From the NCBI GenBank assembly GCA_021292165.1, contig CM037878.1, forward strand, positions 256,667,921 to 256,731,920: a DNA stretch of 64,000 nt, written 5' to 3'. The position numbers and the translations under genes are program-made. The notes below the pieces were generated by a model. It did not search any database and was not told the DNA's origin. It was given only the letters and a program-made list of their open reading frames with translations. Positions 11,008-23,044 of this stretch are shown one piece after another. Source of the DNA: Shinisaurus crocodilurus (Eukaryota > Chordata > Lepidosauria > Squamata > Shinisauridae). Position 1 is the stretch's first letter; the number at the start of each line of letters is the position of its first letter.

Positions 11008-12599
11008 CTGGAAAGAAAAGGGGGAAAAAACACCAAGATGTCATACTCCACTCACCTGGGAGGCCATTCTGTACCTGTGCCTGCAGTGGCATATTTATTA
11101 GATGGACAGATGGGAAAAACATCTCCTCATCTTTCCTGCTGAGATACTACACATCCTCTCTTCTCTCCTCTCCCCTGCCCCACCTCCACCATCTAGGCTG
11201 CCACCATGACCCACTTTCCTTGACCTCCCACTGCTGTGAGTAATCCAGGGAAGCCAGTGGCGTCACTCCAGCTCTTGGTGCACAGGATGCAAGAGGCAGA
11301 TAAAAAGACAAAGATTCGTATTGCTAAGCTAAATAGCACCTGCAGGGCTACAGATGGGGAAGGCACACACAACTGCTTCTGACAGGTAAACGTGGCAAAG
11401 GCGACAAGGGAGTAGGGAGGAGGAGGAGCATATGCTGAGCTTGCATCTGTTTACGTTGGGACAGGCTGATTCTGAGACAGAAATGCAGGCGGCACTACAG
11501 ATAGAGGCACGAAAAGCAAAGGGGAAATGAAAAAGCAACTGTTCTTGACAAGCTCTGCATTTTAACCAAGCCTTCCACCATCACCATCAGGTATTATGTC
11601 TTTGCAAGCTTTACCATAAATAACAATTCACAACAATTCCTGCCCACATGCTTACAATCCAATTCATTCATTTTGTGCGGGTCAGTTGACTGTAATAATT
11701 AAATTATTATTATTATTATTCATTCATTCATTTACACCCAATGAATTCATTTTCATCCAATAATAGTGCAAACAAAAAAACATTATTTTTGCTGTTAAAT
11801 TATTAAATTAAGATATGTTTATAAAAACTGTACGAATATAGACTGCTAAAGATATACACTAATGCACAGAACACACATTCCAAACAGACGGACATGATCA
11901 CCATAAGAACCAGTTCACACTTTCAATAGAATCAAATGGTTACGCTTCCTCTACACTACCATTGGCTGCAGCGGGGTGGGGATGGAGGTAGGCCAGCGCC
12001 ACATGTCTGAATGTTTCCCATCTTAAAAAGAAATCCCTATATATACAAAACTAGCATTTCAGAGAAATTGCTAGGCTGAACCTGTCTCCATGATAGCCTA
12101 GGGCTTTGTTTTGTTATATGCAGGAAGTCCCCCCACTCTCCTCTGGAAAAGCAGATTGTAGGGTACCACTTCAGACCCCACGAGCAACCTGAAGTGGTAA
12201 AGTCCAGGTAATCCTCAGTTCCCTTAAAATATCTTCCAATTTGAAAAGCTTGTCAATTTAAATATCCAGATTAGGATACTGAAGTAATCCATCTCTCTCT
12301 CTCTGTTTTGGCCTTATTCATAGTATATAGCTGGGCCTATCTGACTGAGGCATCTGAAGCTTGCTGCTTTACAGGCCCCATAATGCATTTCACTTGCACC
12401 TGTGGCAGGCCGTAGTCTGGATTTGTGCAACTTGCTTTGTATTGGGTTGGTGTGTGCACAAGGATGTGGGCTTGGTTGCCCTTTGAAGCCTTCCAATGCC
12501 ATTGCTTTATAGGTTTTCCTTATCTATCAAGAGAGTATTGGCTGAGGTAAGCTTTACAAGTTCATTTTTTGGTCTTCTTTTCTCCTGCTGTGGTGCTCT

Positions 12600-12800
12600 C
12601 TTCACCCAGTGATGTGGGTTTTCCAGAAAATGTTTAATCGAAATTTTTTCCAATGCAAATTGGATTCATTTGCATAGGGTCATTTGCATAGGAAAATGTT
12701 CAGTTTGTATCAGAAATTTTTCCAATGTGAATTAGGATTGTTTGCATATGAAGATTTTCAGTTTGCTTTGGAAAATGTTCTGATGCCCTAGAGATCGAAT
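12600..12800. repeat. AT-rich repeat with two octamer motifs
   Basis: A degenerate tandem theme (ATTTTTTCCAATGCAAATTGG, then TTTTTCCAATGTGAATTAGG) with ATTTGCAT at 12668-12675 and 12682-12689. It resembles interiors of the GGGATG MITE family, but ends could not be placed. Confidence 0.4.
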
Positions 12801-12924
12801 TTCACATGTTTATTTTACTTGAATTTAGTAAACAATCCGTAAAAAAAAGTATCCTGTGTTAATTTTTTGTCCCTATACACCACAAGGATTTGACCTGAAA
12901 TATTTGAGGGGGGAAATTAAACCA

Positions 12925-13330
12925 TACTGAGGGAACAATCCTATGGCCCTTGGACAGCATCTTGGGGGCCATAGGATAGTTCAGATTCCCAGCTCCAAAG
13001 TTGGAGACAGCGCTCTGACCTTGGAGCTCCAACCAGCCTCCCCACCCCTGGCTGCTCTACAAGGTCAGGAAAGCAACCCTGGAGAGGGGGTAAAGGGGGT
13101 ATTTCAGAGGGCGGGGAGGGGAGGGGATTGGGGCGACCAGGATATGAGGCATGCTGTGACTGCTCCAGCCTCCTTCCCTCCTTTTTTGAAATGGTGCTGC
13201 TAGGCAGCCAAAACCAGCCATCTAGCGAAAATGCAGAGCAGGAGGAGCAGGGAAGTGAAGATTGCCTTTGCTGCTCCTCCTCCCACTCTGCACTGGATGA
13301 GTGGGAGCCTCTGAGTTCAGAGGATCCTGA
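12925..13330 (+). mobile_element. GC-rich MITE family G, copy 2
   Basis: Starts GAACAATCCTATGGCCC. It contains a C/T-rich block with AGCTCCAA, a GGGCGGGGAGGGGA tract and the CTAGGCAGCCAAAACCAGCC region, as in 37016-37470 and 52640-53085. It is non-coding although frames stay open because of composition. Confidence 0.55.
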
Positions 13331-13374
13331 TCATCTTGATTGCATTGCTCCCTTAATGTGGTTTAAATGTTATA

Positions 13375-13625
13375 CAGTAATACCTTGGATTGCAAGTAAC
13401 TTGGTTTGAGAGCATTTTGCAAGACAAGCAAATTTTTAAATATTTATTATTATTATTTTTTACTTGATATACAAGCGACATCTTGCAATACAAGGACTGT
13501 AGTACGGCTTAAATTAAAAATCTCTGTACAAATTTTTTGGGGGGGATTTCGTTTTGATATAAGAGTGTTTTGGATTACAAGCACGTTTCCGGAACAAATT
13601 ATGCTCTCAATCCAAGGCATGACTG
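13375..13625. mobile_element. Tc1/mariner- or pogo-type MITE with TA flanks
   Basis: 251 bp flanked by TA on each side. The left end is CAGTAATACCTTGGATTGCA; the right end, reversed, is CAGTCATGCCTTGGATTGAG, a good inverted repeat extending inward. Ends beginning CAGT with TA duplication are typical of pogo/Tigger-like non-autonomous elements. There is no transposase. Confidence 0.85.
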
Positions 13626-13879
13626 TATTATACAGAAATATTTATTGAAATACTTGTAAAAATTTAAAGACAATAGCATGTACTTCCCTTACATGGTTTA
13701 AATTTAAGGGAGAAAAAACAAAGGTACTGATATCTGTTGACACACTAATTAATTTTAGGAACTGAAAGAAATGTGCATGATATGCTGACAATGACTAATC
13801 TGTTTCCACAAAGTTCAACTCTCTTCCATGAAGGTTGCTGAGGCATCATCAGTTTTGCTAACTCTATTAGTTCCATTAA

Positions 13880-14030
13880 ATGGGGATGTGTGCGAAATTC
13901 GGTAGGGGGGGTGAGAACTTGTTGAATTTCTCAGGCTCAGCTCCTGAGCCTCATCTCGCCCTGTGCGCCTTGGTCTCAACTCGAATTTGCCGAGCCGAGT
14001 GGGCACGAACGTGCTCGGAGGCCATTGAGC
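13880..14030. repeat. GC-rich repeat fragment
   Basis: Starts GGGGATGTGTGCGAAATTC, then a CTGAGCCTCATCTCGCC-type GC-rich core with several CpGs. It looks like a fragment of a GGGATG-ended element, but the right end is unclear. Confidence 0.35.
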
Positions 14031-14403
14031 CGACATTTGTGCATTTTTTAAACCTCCTTTACCTCCCCTTCAAAGTGCCCTTGCGCATCCGGGAAGCTGT
14101 GAGGCAAAGTGTTAGGAAGCCCTACAGGCGAGTCACGTTCTTCTTCTCCCACATTGGAAGCTGATAACTCTTTTGCATCTGTAAAGGCTTTCTGATGAGC
14201 CATTAGGGAACCTGTGCTGCTGTTCAACTCTTAATGTTATGCTAATTTAACTTTTCAAGCTGGGGAAGATCTACCCTCCAGATTTTTACCAACACCCCAA
14301 ACTGACCTCTTCATACTATTTCTGCTACTATATCCTGGATTTTTTCAGAGCAGTTATATCACAACATTTTGATAGGTTGCATTTTTCCCGCAGACCATAT
14401 ATA

Positions 14404-14408
<5 letters not shown>

Positions 14409-14489
<81 letters not shown>
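14409..14489. repeat. (GT)n(GA)n compound microsatellite
   Basis: About 30 bp of GT followed by about 50 bp of GA, uninterrupted. It gives spurious Cys/Val and Arg/Glu open frames on both strands. Confidence 0.97.
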
Positions 14490-14491
<2 letters not shown>

Positions 14492-14756
14492 GGCAGAGTG
14501 CTTAATGGATGGGAGCTGTGTTTTTCATGGGGGCTACTCTGATGTAAGTCTCTGTTCTCTCTATGGGTGTTACTCCTGTGCAAGGGCAGATCATTCTCTG
14601 GCACCTGGCTGTGGGGCTTCTCCATTCTCTCATCAGAGCAGGCTTTTTTCTTTGGCAAGTTCAGAAGGAAGAGGGAGGTGGTGTTGGGGGCAAGTTTGCC
14701 AGAGACAGAGATATCTGTGTAAATGTGTGTCTCTGGGGGGGAGGTTTGGTTATATG

Positions 14757-14902
14757 CAGTACTTTTTTTCTGGAGAAAAAGGTACCGGAACTCTTGGATT
14801 ACATTTCCTCGGGAGTAGATGGCGATTAAATTGTAATGCAATTAATAGAAGAAAAGGTGCTGGAACTCAGTTCCGGTGAGTTCCACCAGAAAAAAAGCCC
14901 TG
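14757..14902. mobile_element. hAT MITE with perfect 8-bp target duplication
   Basis: 146 bp. Ends are CAGTACTTTTTTTCTGG and CCAGAAAAAAAGCCCTG, which pair as inverted repeats. GTTATATG occurs immediately on both sides (14749-14756 and 14903-14910). CAG-type ends plus an 8-bp duplication identify the hAT superfamily. It has no coding capacity. Confidence 0.93.
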
Positions 14903-15597
14903 GTTATATGCATGATATAAACATGCATATAACCAAAACCTCAATTTGATATTCAGCAACAACAACAAAAGTCTGAGGAAGGGCAGAGAATTTGCTGGGC
15001 ATGCAAAAGATCTTGGGTTCAAAGGAAAGCTGCTGCCACTCAGTGTAGAATGGAAGACAAGACTGGGCAAAATGGATCCTATCCTCTGAGCTGGTGTACA
15101 GCAACTTTCCATGTAGCGCATGGTCTCTGAGTTCAAGGGGATTCTCAGCTGTCTCATATTTACTGAACTCTGCTCACTGTAGTTGATTTGTTACTGGAAA
15201 TAAGTGGTGTATGAGGGAGAAAGAATTGTAGCCTCTAGGGATGAATCACCCTTGTTCTCCCATCCCCCACTTTCTTTTTCATTACCCAGATAGGGTAGCC
15301 AACTTTTATATTGATAATTACATCTGTGCCTTTAACAGCAGCTTTGTGTAGATATATAAACAAGTGAGGCAGTTGTTTGGAGTATGTTGGAGGATGGAGT
15401 GCTCCAGTCAAGGGTTCTAGCCACCCAGCCATGCCTCCTTCCAAGTGACTCCACTCTATTTCCCATCCTGGCTGACTGGGGAATGCTGGGAGTTGTAGGA
15501 CTTTTTTCTGTCTAAAAATGCATAGGATTGTTCCCTTCAGAGTTCTGTGACCATTAAGCATGCCCAGTCCTCATGTGGCTGTTTGGGGGTGGGTGGG

Positions 15598-15683
15598 TTG
15601 CTCCCTTATCCCCTCAAGAGTTTTTCTACTTTTGCAAATCTTGCTCCCTTATCCCCCCAAGAGTTTTTCTACTTTTGCAAATC
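15598..15683. repeat. Two-unit 43-bp tandem duplication
   Basis: Two adjacent 43-bp units, each TTGCTCCCTTATCCCC followed by CAAGAGTTTTTCTACTTTTG. I see one difference between them, so the duplication is young. Confidence 0.95.
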
Positions 15684-16814
15684 TTGGATGCTGACACCTC
15701 CCTCTTATTTATCAGTGGTATATATGTGTGTCTGTGTGATAATTATCCCTACACTATGAAAAAATTCACCTGCTGATTTCTGTATGTCAAACTGCTGTTA
15801 AAGGCACAAGAGCAGGCCAGTTCTTTTTCCTGGTTAGTTGGCAACCCAGTTCCCAGCACTGCCAGTGCTAACAACAAGGGGAAAACTAGTAAGAATCAGC
15901 TTCACTTTAAAGAGGTTTCAGAGTTGTTTTTTTGTTGTTTTTTGGCTTGGAGTCTACATCCCTTCAGTCAGAATCTTATCCTGAGGAGTGCATGTGCATG
16001 TCAATCACTGTGGCCCACAGTGCAATAGTGGGTCTTAGGAAACAGTCCAATGTGTGAAGGACATGCAAAGAATTTTAAAGAAGGAGGTTCTCCTATCCTG
16101 GCTGCCAATGCAGCTCTTTTGAACTTTTGAAATAAGGAACTGGGGACTAGTAGTAACCAATATCAGTCTGCTAGAAAATTCTCCTGCATATGACTTACAG
16201 AAGTGAATGTAAGTAATGAGTGAAGGGGGTTAGCTGATATCTGCCTGAATGGAACCTTTTTTCCCCCCTTCTTTTTTTTTTGCTGAGGTTATCTGAGATG
16301 TTTTACATTCTGGCCTTGGAGTCTCAGGGAACAACATTAATAATAATTTTTTCAATTCCGTTTCTCCTTTGTGTAGGAAAAATGTCTGGCAGATCATTGC
16401 TTTGGCTGGCAAACATTTTTTTAGAGACAGCAGAAACCTGCTATGCCCAGTGCCTTCTTTAAAGCAAGTTTATGCCCACACACACCATAATAATACAGTA
16501 TTGATATTGAACCATTCTTCAATGCCCTCCTCTTAGTTTTTCACAAAGATGGCCTGCTCATCACACAATATAGTCTTGGCAACTGGACTGGGATAGTACT
16601 TGCACACTTGCACAGTTGTAAAAAGAATATTTGGGTTTATGCCTCATCCTGTCTCAAAGGCTCAGTACAGGTAACAAAGTATTAATAAAAATAGCATAAA
16701 ATAAAATACCAAAAATAATTCTTGACATACACTGGCCACATGAGTTCTTAAATGCAACAGACAGCAGCACTTCTGAAATGACTTCAGGTAAGGAGGATGG
16801 CAGACATCCAAGAG

Positions 16815-16978
16815 CAGGGCCAGTGCAAGGCAGTTTGGTGCCCTAGGCAAGATCAGATATTTAGCGCCCGCCCCCCCTTCCCACTTGAGCCCTCCCTCAA
16901 GCCCTATGCTCCTGGCGCCCCCTTTAGCCCGGTGCCCTAGGCAGCCGCCTAGTTGGCCTAATGGTAGCATCGGCCCTG
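16815..16978. mobile_element. hAT MITE with perfect 8-bp target duplication
   Basis: 164 bp with ends CAGGGCC ... GGCCCTG. GTGCCCTAGGC occurs twice inside, and the core is C-rich. TCCAAGAG flanks both sides (16807-16814 and 16979-16986). The intact duplication gives exact ends. Confidence 0.93.
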
Positions 16979-17189
16979 TCCAAGAGAAGGGTGTTCCATA
17001 AAGGTGGAACAATTAGCAAGAACACTTCTACTTGCTCCCAATGTTTTGAACATGTTTCCCCACAGGAATCTCACCAGGTAGATATAAGTCCCACAAGAGC
17101 AAACAATTATCTAAATCTAAAGCCAGGTGAAAGTATGTGTCTGCAGTAGGAAGCAGGGAACACAGTTCTAGATTTGAGCAGAATAGCTC

Positions 17190-17390
17190 TAGATCAGGAG
17201 TGGGAAACCTTTTCACTGTGGAGGGCTGCATTCCGCCAGGGGTAATCTGTTGGGGACCAGATGCCAGCAGTGGGGGGTGCCAGAGTCAAAGGTGGGCAAA
17301 GGCATACCTTTCTCTCTTTCTGCCATTTCCTTTCTCTCTCTTTCCCCCTTCTTCTTCACTCAGCAGGCTAGCAGAGAAGGGGTAGAAATC
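17190..17390. mobile_element. hAT-like MITE fragment
   Basis: Starts CAGGAGTGGGAAACCTTTTC, a variant of the CAGGGGTGGGGAACCT end seen in reverse near 21990 and 24905. It is followed by a CTTTCTCTCTTT-rich tract; the right end is not evident. Confidence 0.45.
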
Positions 17391-17719
17391 TAAACTGATT
17401 GCTTGCAGAGGGCTTTTGCAATTAGGCCAAAAGCTGCAGGTTACCAACCCTCTTCGATTATCTAGTCAAGTTCCTTGGAGTCAAAAGCTGAGGAGGAACA
17501 TGAAATGATATTGGGAGGGGGATGGATTATCGGAGCTAGGGATGGACAGAACAGTCTGTGAAGAAAATCATTTTTCTTTGGAGATTTTTGCTGCTAACAA
17601 GAGGCTATATTTCATGAGAAGGGGCTGGCATGCACTTATTGCAACCACCTACATGCCTTATCATGGCTTTTTGCTAGTCTCCAGGCCTTCAAGGTCAGAG
17701 CTGAACAGCAGCCAACAAT

Positions 17720-18348
17720 TAGGTTGACTGATTTCAGCTGGGTGGCAGTAAGGAGTTTTCAATCCCTCCTCCCCTCCTGGAAGCCGAGGAAGTTATCCAG
17801 CTGACTGTGATTGGCTATGGAGGCTCACCTCATACTGGTCAAGGGCCTGGGGGGGGGGGATAAATTTAGGAGGGTTAGGGCTGCTAGGCGTTCTTTATCT
17901 GGTCCTCAGGAGGAAGGTGTCCTGATCTTTGGATTGTATTTGTGAGCCTGGAATCTTGATTAAGCCATGTCCCATTAGAAGAACCTTACCTGCGGGTAAC
18001 GTATGGGAGAGACTAAATAGGGTTTATTGTTTTAGCCTGCAGCAGGGTTTCAAAGGATTTCTTCACCTTTTTGTCCCCCTTCTGTATTGTAAATAAAGTT
18101 CACTGTTTCCAGTCTGGGTGTGTTCTGTTCTGGATCTGGCCTTGGTACTAAATTCAGTGCCTTCTGCTTTGGTTGGGCTACTGTTTAGGGTTTTAGGCTG
18201 GGGGGGCTAGAAACAGGGGATGATCAGGTGAACCCTTATTTCTGCGCCCCCAGGATATCTGGAAAGGTCCAAGTATGCTGTGGCTTGGACTGGGTGGATG
18301 AGAAGGGATGGTGGCAGTCTAACGGGTGGTTTGTTTGCCCGCTGGGCA
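17720..18348 (+). mobile_element. Possible solo LTR
   Basis: Features in order fit an LTR: a TATA-like ATAAATTTA near 17859, then an AATAAA signal at 18092-18097 and a T/G-rich stretch. No similar host sequence is recognised. TG/CA ends and a target duplication were not found, so the limits are approximate. Confidence 0.35.
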
Positions 18349-18650
18349 CAAGGTAGGGAGTTGAGAGTTTGGGGGCAAGCCCCCCCTCAACCTACCAGAA
18401 CCTTCACACAGTCTACTTGTGGTCTGAATCAGTTTCACATCTTTTCAATCATAAGTCTGTTTTATCCAATTTCTGCATCGCTCTGTAAATGTAAAAGATG
18501 CACAAAAAATCATTTATTTTCATACACAATTTCCCCTAATATATGCATTTTTGTACAGTCTTTGAGACAAGAATTGCATCACAAAATTCAGGGAATTTTG
18601 TGCACAGTCCCATTGATAACTGTGTTCCAATCCAAGTATTAGTCACGGAA
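18349..18650 (+). repeat. 302-bp direct repeat, left copy
   Basis: Begins with a hairpin-forming block (GGTAGGGAGTTGAG ... CTCAACCTACC) and ends AGTCACGGAA. It matches 19825-20126 without gaps; I count about four mismatches. On the right it continues into sequence reaching AATCCCTA at 18709, so this copy sits in a longer repeat. Confidence 0.93.
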
Positions 18651-19824
18651 GTGTGAATTAGGATGGTTCACTTAAAATGTGGACCAAATAAAAGTCTCCC
18701 CAATCCCTACGAGACACCTGACTATCTGCATCTGCTGAGTCATCTCCAGAATTCCAGATATGGCACCCAATAGTTCCTTCCTCTGATGAAGCAGCAGAAA
18801 TAGCCAGAGCACAGGGGAAGAGACTCACCACCACCACCACCACCACCCTTGTCACTGTTGGAGCCTTGAGAACTGCACCAGCATTAGAGAGTGGAGCACT
18901 GGAGAGATCAGCTGCTGCAAGCTGTGTAGGAAATCTGGTTGCTGTTTCCTGCACCCGATATTTTTGGGGTATCTGTTTGCTTGCAGGTTGTCTGTTAATG
19001 CCTCAAGGCTTTGGAAAGGTTTGGTTTATTTGGCTCTGGCTTACACTTTACTGATAAAGAATAATGGATATTGTGTTGTAATGGCTGATATTGCCTACCG
19101 GTATATTGTAATTAATTTGAAATGCTATCCTGTTAGTATTAGTGAAATGAATTGTTTGGGTTATTATTGTAATGATGTATTATTGTAAGCTTAGGATACC
19201 AATGTAAAAGGATTTGATAGCTTAAAGGAAAAGTAGTAGGCTTTCCCCCAATCTAGAAAAAAAAAGTGCAACTTGCCTGAAGAAACAGGTTTGACATATA
19301 TGCAAACACATACACTAGATGCATCACTTGCTAGCATAGCCTCTGTTTTAAGAAGCCGCCGCCGCCACCAACAGTATTCAGTTCCAAGCATCCGTGACAT
19401 TGACACAGCAAGGACAGCCAAAGCACAAGAATCATGTAGTCCCTGCTACGAGTCCCTTCTGGCCTATGAATGAGCCAGCCTACTGCCAGGAAACCATCCA
19501 CTCCAGAGGGGGGAAAGGTGGCCTTTCTGAGGCACCAAAAAAAGTGCTGTTTCAGCTCAGTGTTGAGTATCAAAACCTGAGAAAGGGCAATAATGTTCTG
19601 ATCTAGCATCATGCGAGGATTGGAAGAGGCAGAGTGCAGACCAATGACTTTGAGTTTTTGAAACGTAGGTGCCAGTTCCCAGGTGGGATGGGGCGGGGGG
19701 GGGCGGCGGCAGTGGAGGGAGAGAATCTCGTGGTTTGTGTGTTTTTTTGTTTCTTTGTTTTTCCTGTATTTTCTTCCTTCCAAAGGTGCTTAGGCTCAAT
19801 GAGAATTCCACTTTGGTATTGGAC
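18651..19824. other. Spacer between the 302-bp repeats
   Basis: Holds the remainder of the left repeat's element to 18709, a CAC triplet run near 18828-18848, and an AT-rich stretch at 18990-19200 that resembles a decayed LINE 3' region. No gene is recognisable. Confidence 0.5.
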
Positions 19825-20126
19825 CAAGGTAGGGAGTTGAGAGTTTGGGGGCAAGCCCCCCCTCAACCTACCAGAACCTTCACACAGTCTACTTGTGGTC
19901 TGGGTCAGTTTCACATCTTTTCAATCATAAGTCTGTTTTATCCAATTTCTGCATCACTCTGTAAATGTAAAAGATGCACAAAAAATCATTTATTTTCATA
20001 CACAATTTCCCCTAATATATGCATTTTTGTACAGTCTTTGAGACAAGAATTGCATCACAAAATTCAGGGAATTTTGTGCACTGTCCCATTGATAACTGTG
20101 TTCCAATCCAAGTATTAGTCACGGAA
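19825..20126 (+). repeat. 302-bp direct repeat, right copy
   Basis: Gapless copy of 18349-18650 at an offset of 1476 bp, about 98.7% identical by my count. It joins a SINE tail directly at 20127 and is truncated relative to the left element. Confidence 0.93.
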
Positions 20127-20212
20127 ACTACATCAGTTTCCTGCCTTGAGCAGGGGGTTGGACTCGATGGCCTTGTAGGCCCCTTCCAACTCTATGATCT
20201 ATGAATCTATAT
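20127..20212 (+). mobile_element. CR1-like SINE tail fragment
   Basis: Carries GAGCAGGGGGTTGGACTCGA, CCTTCCAACTCTATGATC and a TATGAATCTAT end. It is the same tail as the 5S-headed SINEs at 42657, 51791 and 57509, but the 5S head is absent. Confidence 0.8.
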
Positions 20213-20859
20213 CTGTCAAGATCAGCTGGCTCAAAAGATCAAAAGCAAAAGATACAAAGTCCTCTGTGACTTAGTGATTTTTGAAAATGAGGTTCTACTT
20301 CTCACTGATAGGATTCTAATTACAAATACATAAATGGATAGTGATTTTACTAGTTAAACATTGTGTCTCTTCTCACAGCTGTTGACAGATAGCAGGCGAC
20401 CACGCTTGGTGGAGGGAGAGAAGCCAGGTCCTGTTATGAGTAGATATAATTAATAACAATTTAGTTATAGTTATGTCAAGCACTTCGCAGGGATGTAACC
20501 GAGAATCTCAGGGGGCTGAAAGCAGGCCGAAAGTGGCCCACTTGCCCCCCCAAGACTCTCGTGACTTACCTTCCTGCCGCTCAATCTATGCTGCGCCTGG
20601 GAAAGGAGCTTCAGTTCCCGGTGCGTCAGTTCCAGTTCCCTGGCGCAGCGAGAGGTGAGAGCACGGTGAGAGCGGGCGGGGGTGTTCCAGAGCACCCCCG
20701 AGAGCAGGTAAGCTCCCACTCAGTTTACATCACTACAAGGAAGGCCCCAGCAGTTTGGTTAAGCTTGGGTTTGTGGGAAGTGAGCAGCCTCAGCCACTTG
20801 CTGGTTTGGCAAGATGGAAATGAAGGCTTGAATGGAGAGTGATTGGAGTCTGTAAGGCA

Positions 20860-21600
20860 TGAATGGGCAGCGGCTGAAGTCTTGCAATGATCAGATTAAC
20901 ATGCCTGGCCTTAAGGCAAAGGAGAGAAACTCCTGAAAAGAAACTGAAACAGCCCTGGGAAAAGAATGGCCTCCAACCCAGGACAGGGCTCCATCACTAA
21001 TCAGGGGAGGAGGGGAACCTACAAAGGCTTCCTCTCTCAATAACACCTGTCCACCCATCAGAAGCCCCGGCCTCACAAAAAAGATAAGATACCCTCAGCA
21101 GTAGGCACACAAAAGAGATTAAGGGGGCTGGCACTCAACAGGGTGATTAACAGTGATTACAAACATCAGGGAAACAAAGACTGCTCTTGACCACTTAGCA
21201 AGGAATTCAGAGAAAGGGTATAAGAACTCAAGCTTAGCAAACAGAAGTTAGCAAGAAGGGCGGTACGCACCTCTTGCTCCCCTCTGCCATGCAGGACCCC
21301 CTTCAACGTGGGACCAACAACAAGACAGGTAGCTATGGATTCTTTCCTTGCCTTGCCAGCGTGGGGGCCTTTCCCCCACTTCTTCCTGCCCATAGGCTGC
21401 CAGGGCACAGGGACCTTCCCCCTCAGAATCATAGAGTATGATTGGAAATGCAGTAGGTATATTTTGCTGCCTGAATTTACTGTGTAAGACTCTGTACCAT
21501 CAATAACGAAGACACTGGACCTGCTCTATAATTCTTCTTGAATAAACAGCTCTTTTTCCTTCTAAACATGTTGTGTGGCTCAATCTAGTCAGGATCAGAT
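20860..21600 (+). mobile_element. Possible retroviral-type LTR
   Basis: Has GGTATAAGAA near 21218 as a TATA candidate, a C/T-rich block, and AATAAA at 21541-21546 followed by a T-rich stretch. The spacing suits a U3-R-U5 layout. No paired LTR, coding region, TG/CA ends or target duplication were found. Confidence 0.35.
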
Positions 21601-21684
21601 GTATACTTGAGAATAACCTTTTCTTAATTTAAAGTTTATTGAAATATTTTGTTAATATTACACTACAAAACAAGCCTTACAGTT

Positions 21685-21995
21685 GAGGAGGGGAACCTCA
21701 GGTCTGAGTGTCAAATCTGTCCCCCCCAAGGTCCCACTTCAGTCTTCTGAGGTTCCCCAGATGGCCACGCCCCCTTCCTGGGACTGCAACCACCCATCGT
21801 TTGGTGATTTCCTGCCTTTTGTGCAGTTTTCCCCCATTCTAAATGGTTGAATTGCCTCTCCGAAGGATTAGTTACTGGCAGTAAGCGCGCCCCCCTTTGC
21901 CTTTGGTCCTGCCCACCACTGGAATGTGGCCCCCAAGAGCTTCTTCAAAGTTGAAATTCGGCCCTCAAGCTGAAAAAGCTTCCCCACCCCTGCCT
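21685..21995 (-). mobile_element. hAT-like MITE, GGGGTGGGGAA family
   Basis: Starts GAGGAGGGGAACCTCAGG and ends CTTCCCCACCCCTG; the latter is the reverse of the CAGGGGTGGGGAAG terminus. The interior is C-rich. The left terminus is damaged. Confidence 0.5.
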
Positions 21996-22221
21996 TATAA
22001 CAATGCATACTCTCCCTGGATATCCCCCTCCCATGAATGGAATCCAGCAAACATAGAGGAGAAAAATATGGATGGAGAGAGAGTGGGGGAGGGGGAAGGA
22101 ACAGTGAAGCAAACAAAAGATACCTAGAAATGGGGAGGGGGCATCAGAATTACAAGACTCTAAGACTCCAGACTAGATACCATTGCATTTAGTGCTAGCA
22201 TCATGCCTAATAAATACTAAG

Positions 22222-22510
22222 GTTAGTATCCAATGGGACCGCTGCACTCCTGCTGATTGTGTTGCTCCAGCAGAAGCGACCGCTTGCATAATAGGAATTT
22301 AGTGCTTCATAAAGCAAGCCCTGAAACAAGTAGAAATGCTCATTTCCAAACTGGGACAGGTCAGCAGAGCTCCCTTCTGTGAGCTATCCTGACCTGCCAT
22401 TTTCTGGAAATGGGCATTTTTGCTCATTTCGGCTTGCTTTATGAAGCGCTAAATCCACACTGTGTAAACAGTCACTCCCACTGGTGCACAAGCACATAAT
22501 GATACTGCCT
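22222..22510. mobile_element. Palindromic MITE
   Basis: Inverted arms: TTAGTGCTTCATAAAGCAAGCC (22300-22321) pairs with GGCTTGCTTTATGAAGCGCTAA (22432-22453), and GAAATGCTCATTTCC with GGAAATGGGCATTT. Outer arms around TATCCAATGGGACCGCTGC are looser. No target duplication was fixed. Confidence 0.65.
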
Positions 22511-22656
22511 CTTATCCACAGTTGAGCAAAACCTGCATTAGGGCCAACTAAAATTCCACACAAATGTGCAAGTTTTCAAGTTCTCCAGTACTCTTCATCA
22601 GGCTAGGTTGTACAAAAAGCCACAAAAATGTGGAAAGAGACTGAAAGATCCAAAAA

Positions 22657-22792
22657 CAGGGCTCTCCAACCTTGGGTCCCCAGATGTTGCTGGCCTACAG
22701 CTCCCAGCATACCCAGCCAGCATGGCTAATGGCAAGTGACTCTGGGAGCTGTAGTCCAGCAACATCTGGGGACCCAAGGTTGGAGAGCCCTG
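22657..22792. mobile_element. 136-bp palindromic hAT MITE, copy 1
   Basis: Ends CAGGGCTCTCCAACCTTGG and CCAAGGTTGGAGAGCCCTG are perfect inverted repeats. The whole element folds on itself around CCCAGCATACCCAGCC. It has the same 136-bp length as 28484-28619 and 43491-43626. The 8-bp duplication is not evident here. Confidence 0.85.
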
Positions 22793-23044
22793 ACCTAGAG
22801 ACATATGCATTTGTCAAGAAGCAGATAACTTCACCTTGTCAGCTTACCATAAACTCCATATGTCAATTATGTCATCTACCCATCAAGGACCAGTGGGACC
22901 CACAACAAAATGTCTCAACACATCCTCCCTCCTACAAAGAGTGTTCCCATTCAGGGTTCCAGGCAAACATTCCTTCTAGCAGGCCATTCCAGTCTCTCCC
23001 CCCCCCCCGCCACCGCCATTTCATTTTCCTTTTCTAACTGTCAC

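Noticed and set aside
14359..14879. Overlapping 150-160-residue frames on both strands
   Set aside because: They are created by the (GT)n(GA)n microsatellite, and a hAT MITE interrupts them.
18349..20126. 302-bp repeats as paired LTRs
   Set aside because: They do not start TG or end CA, no target duplication is present, and the left copy extends into a longer MITE-like element.
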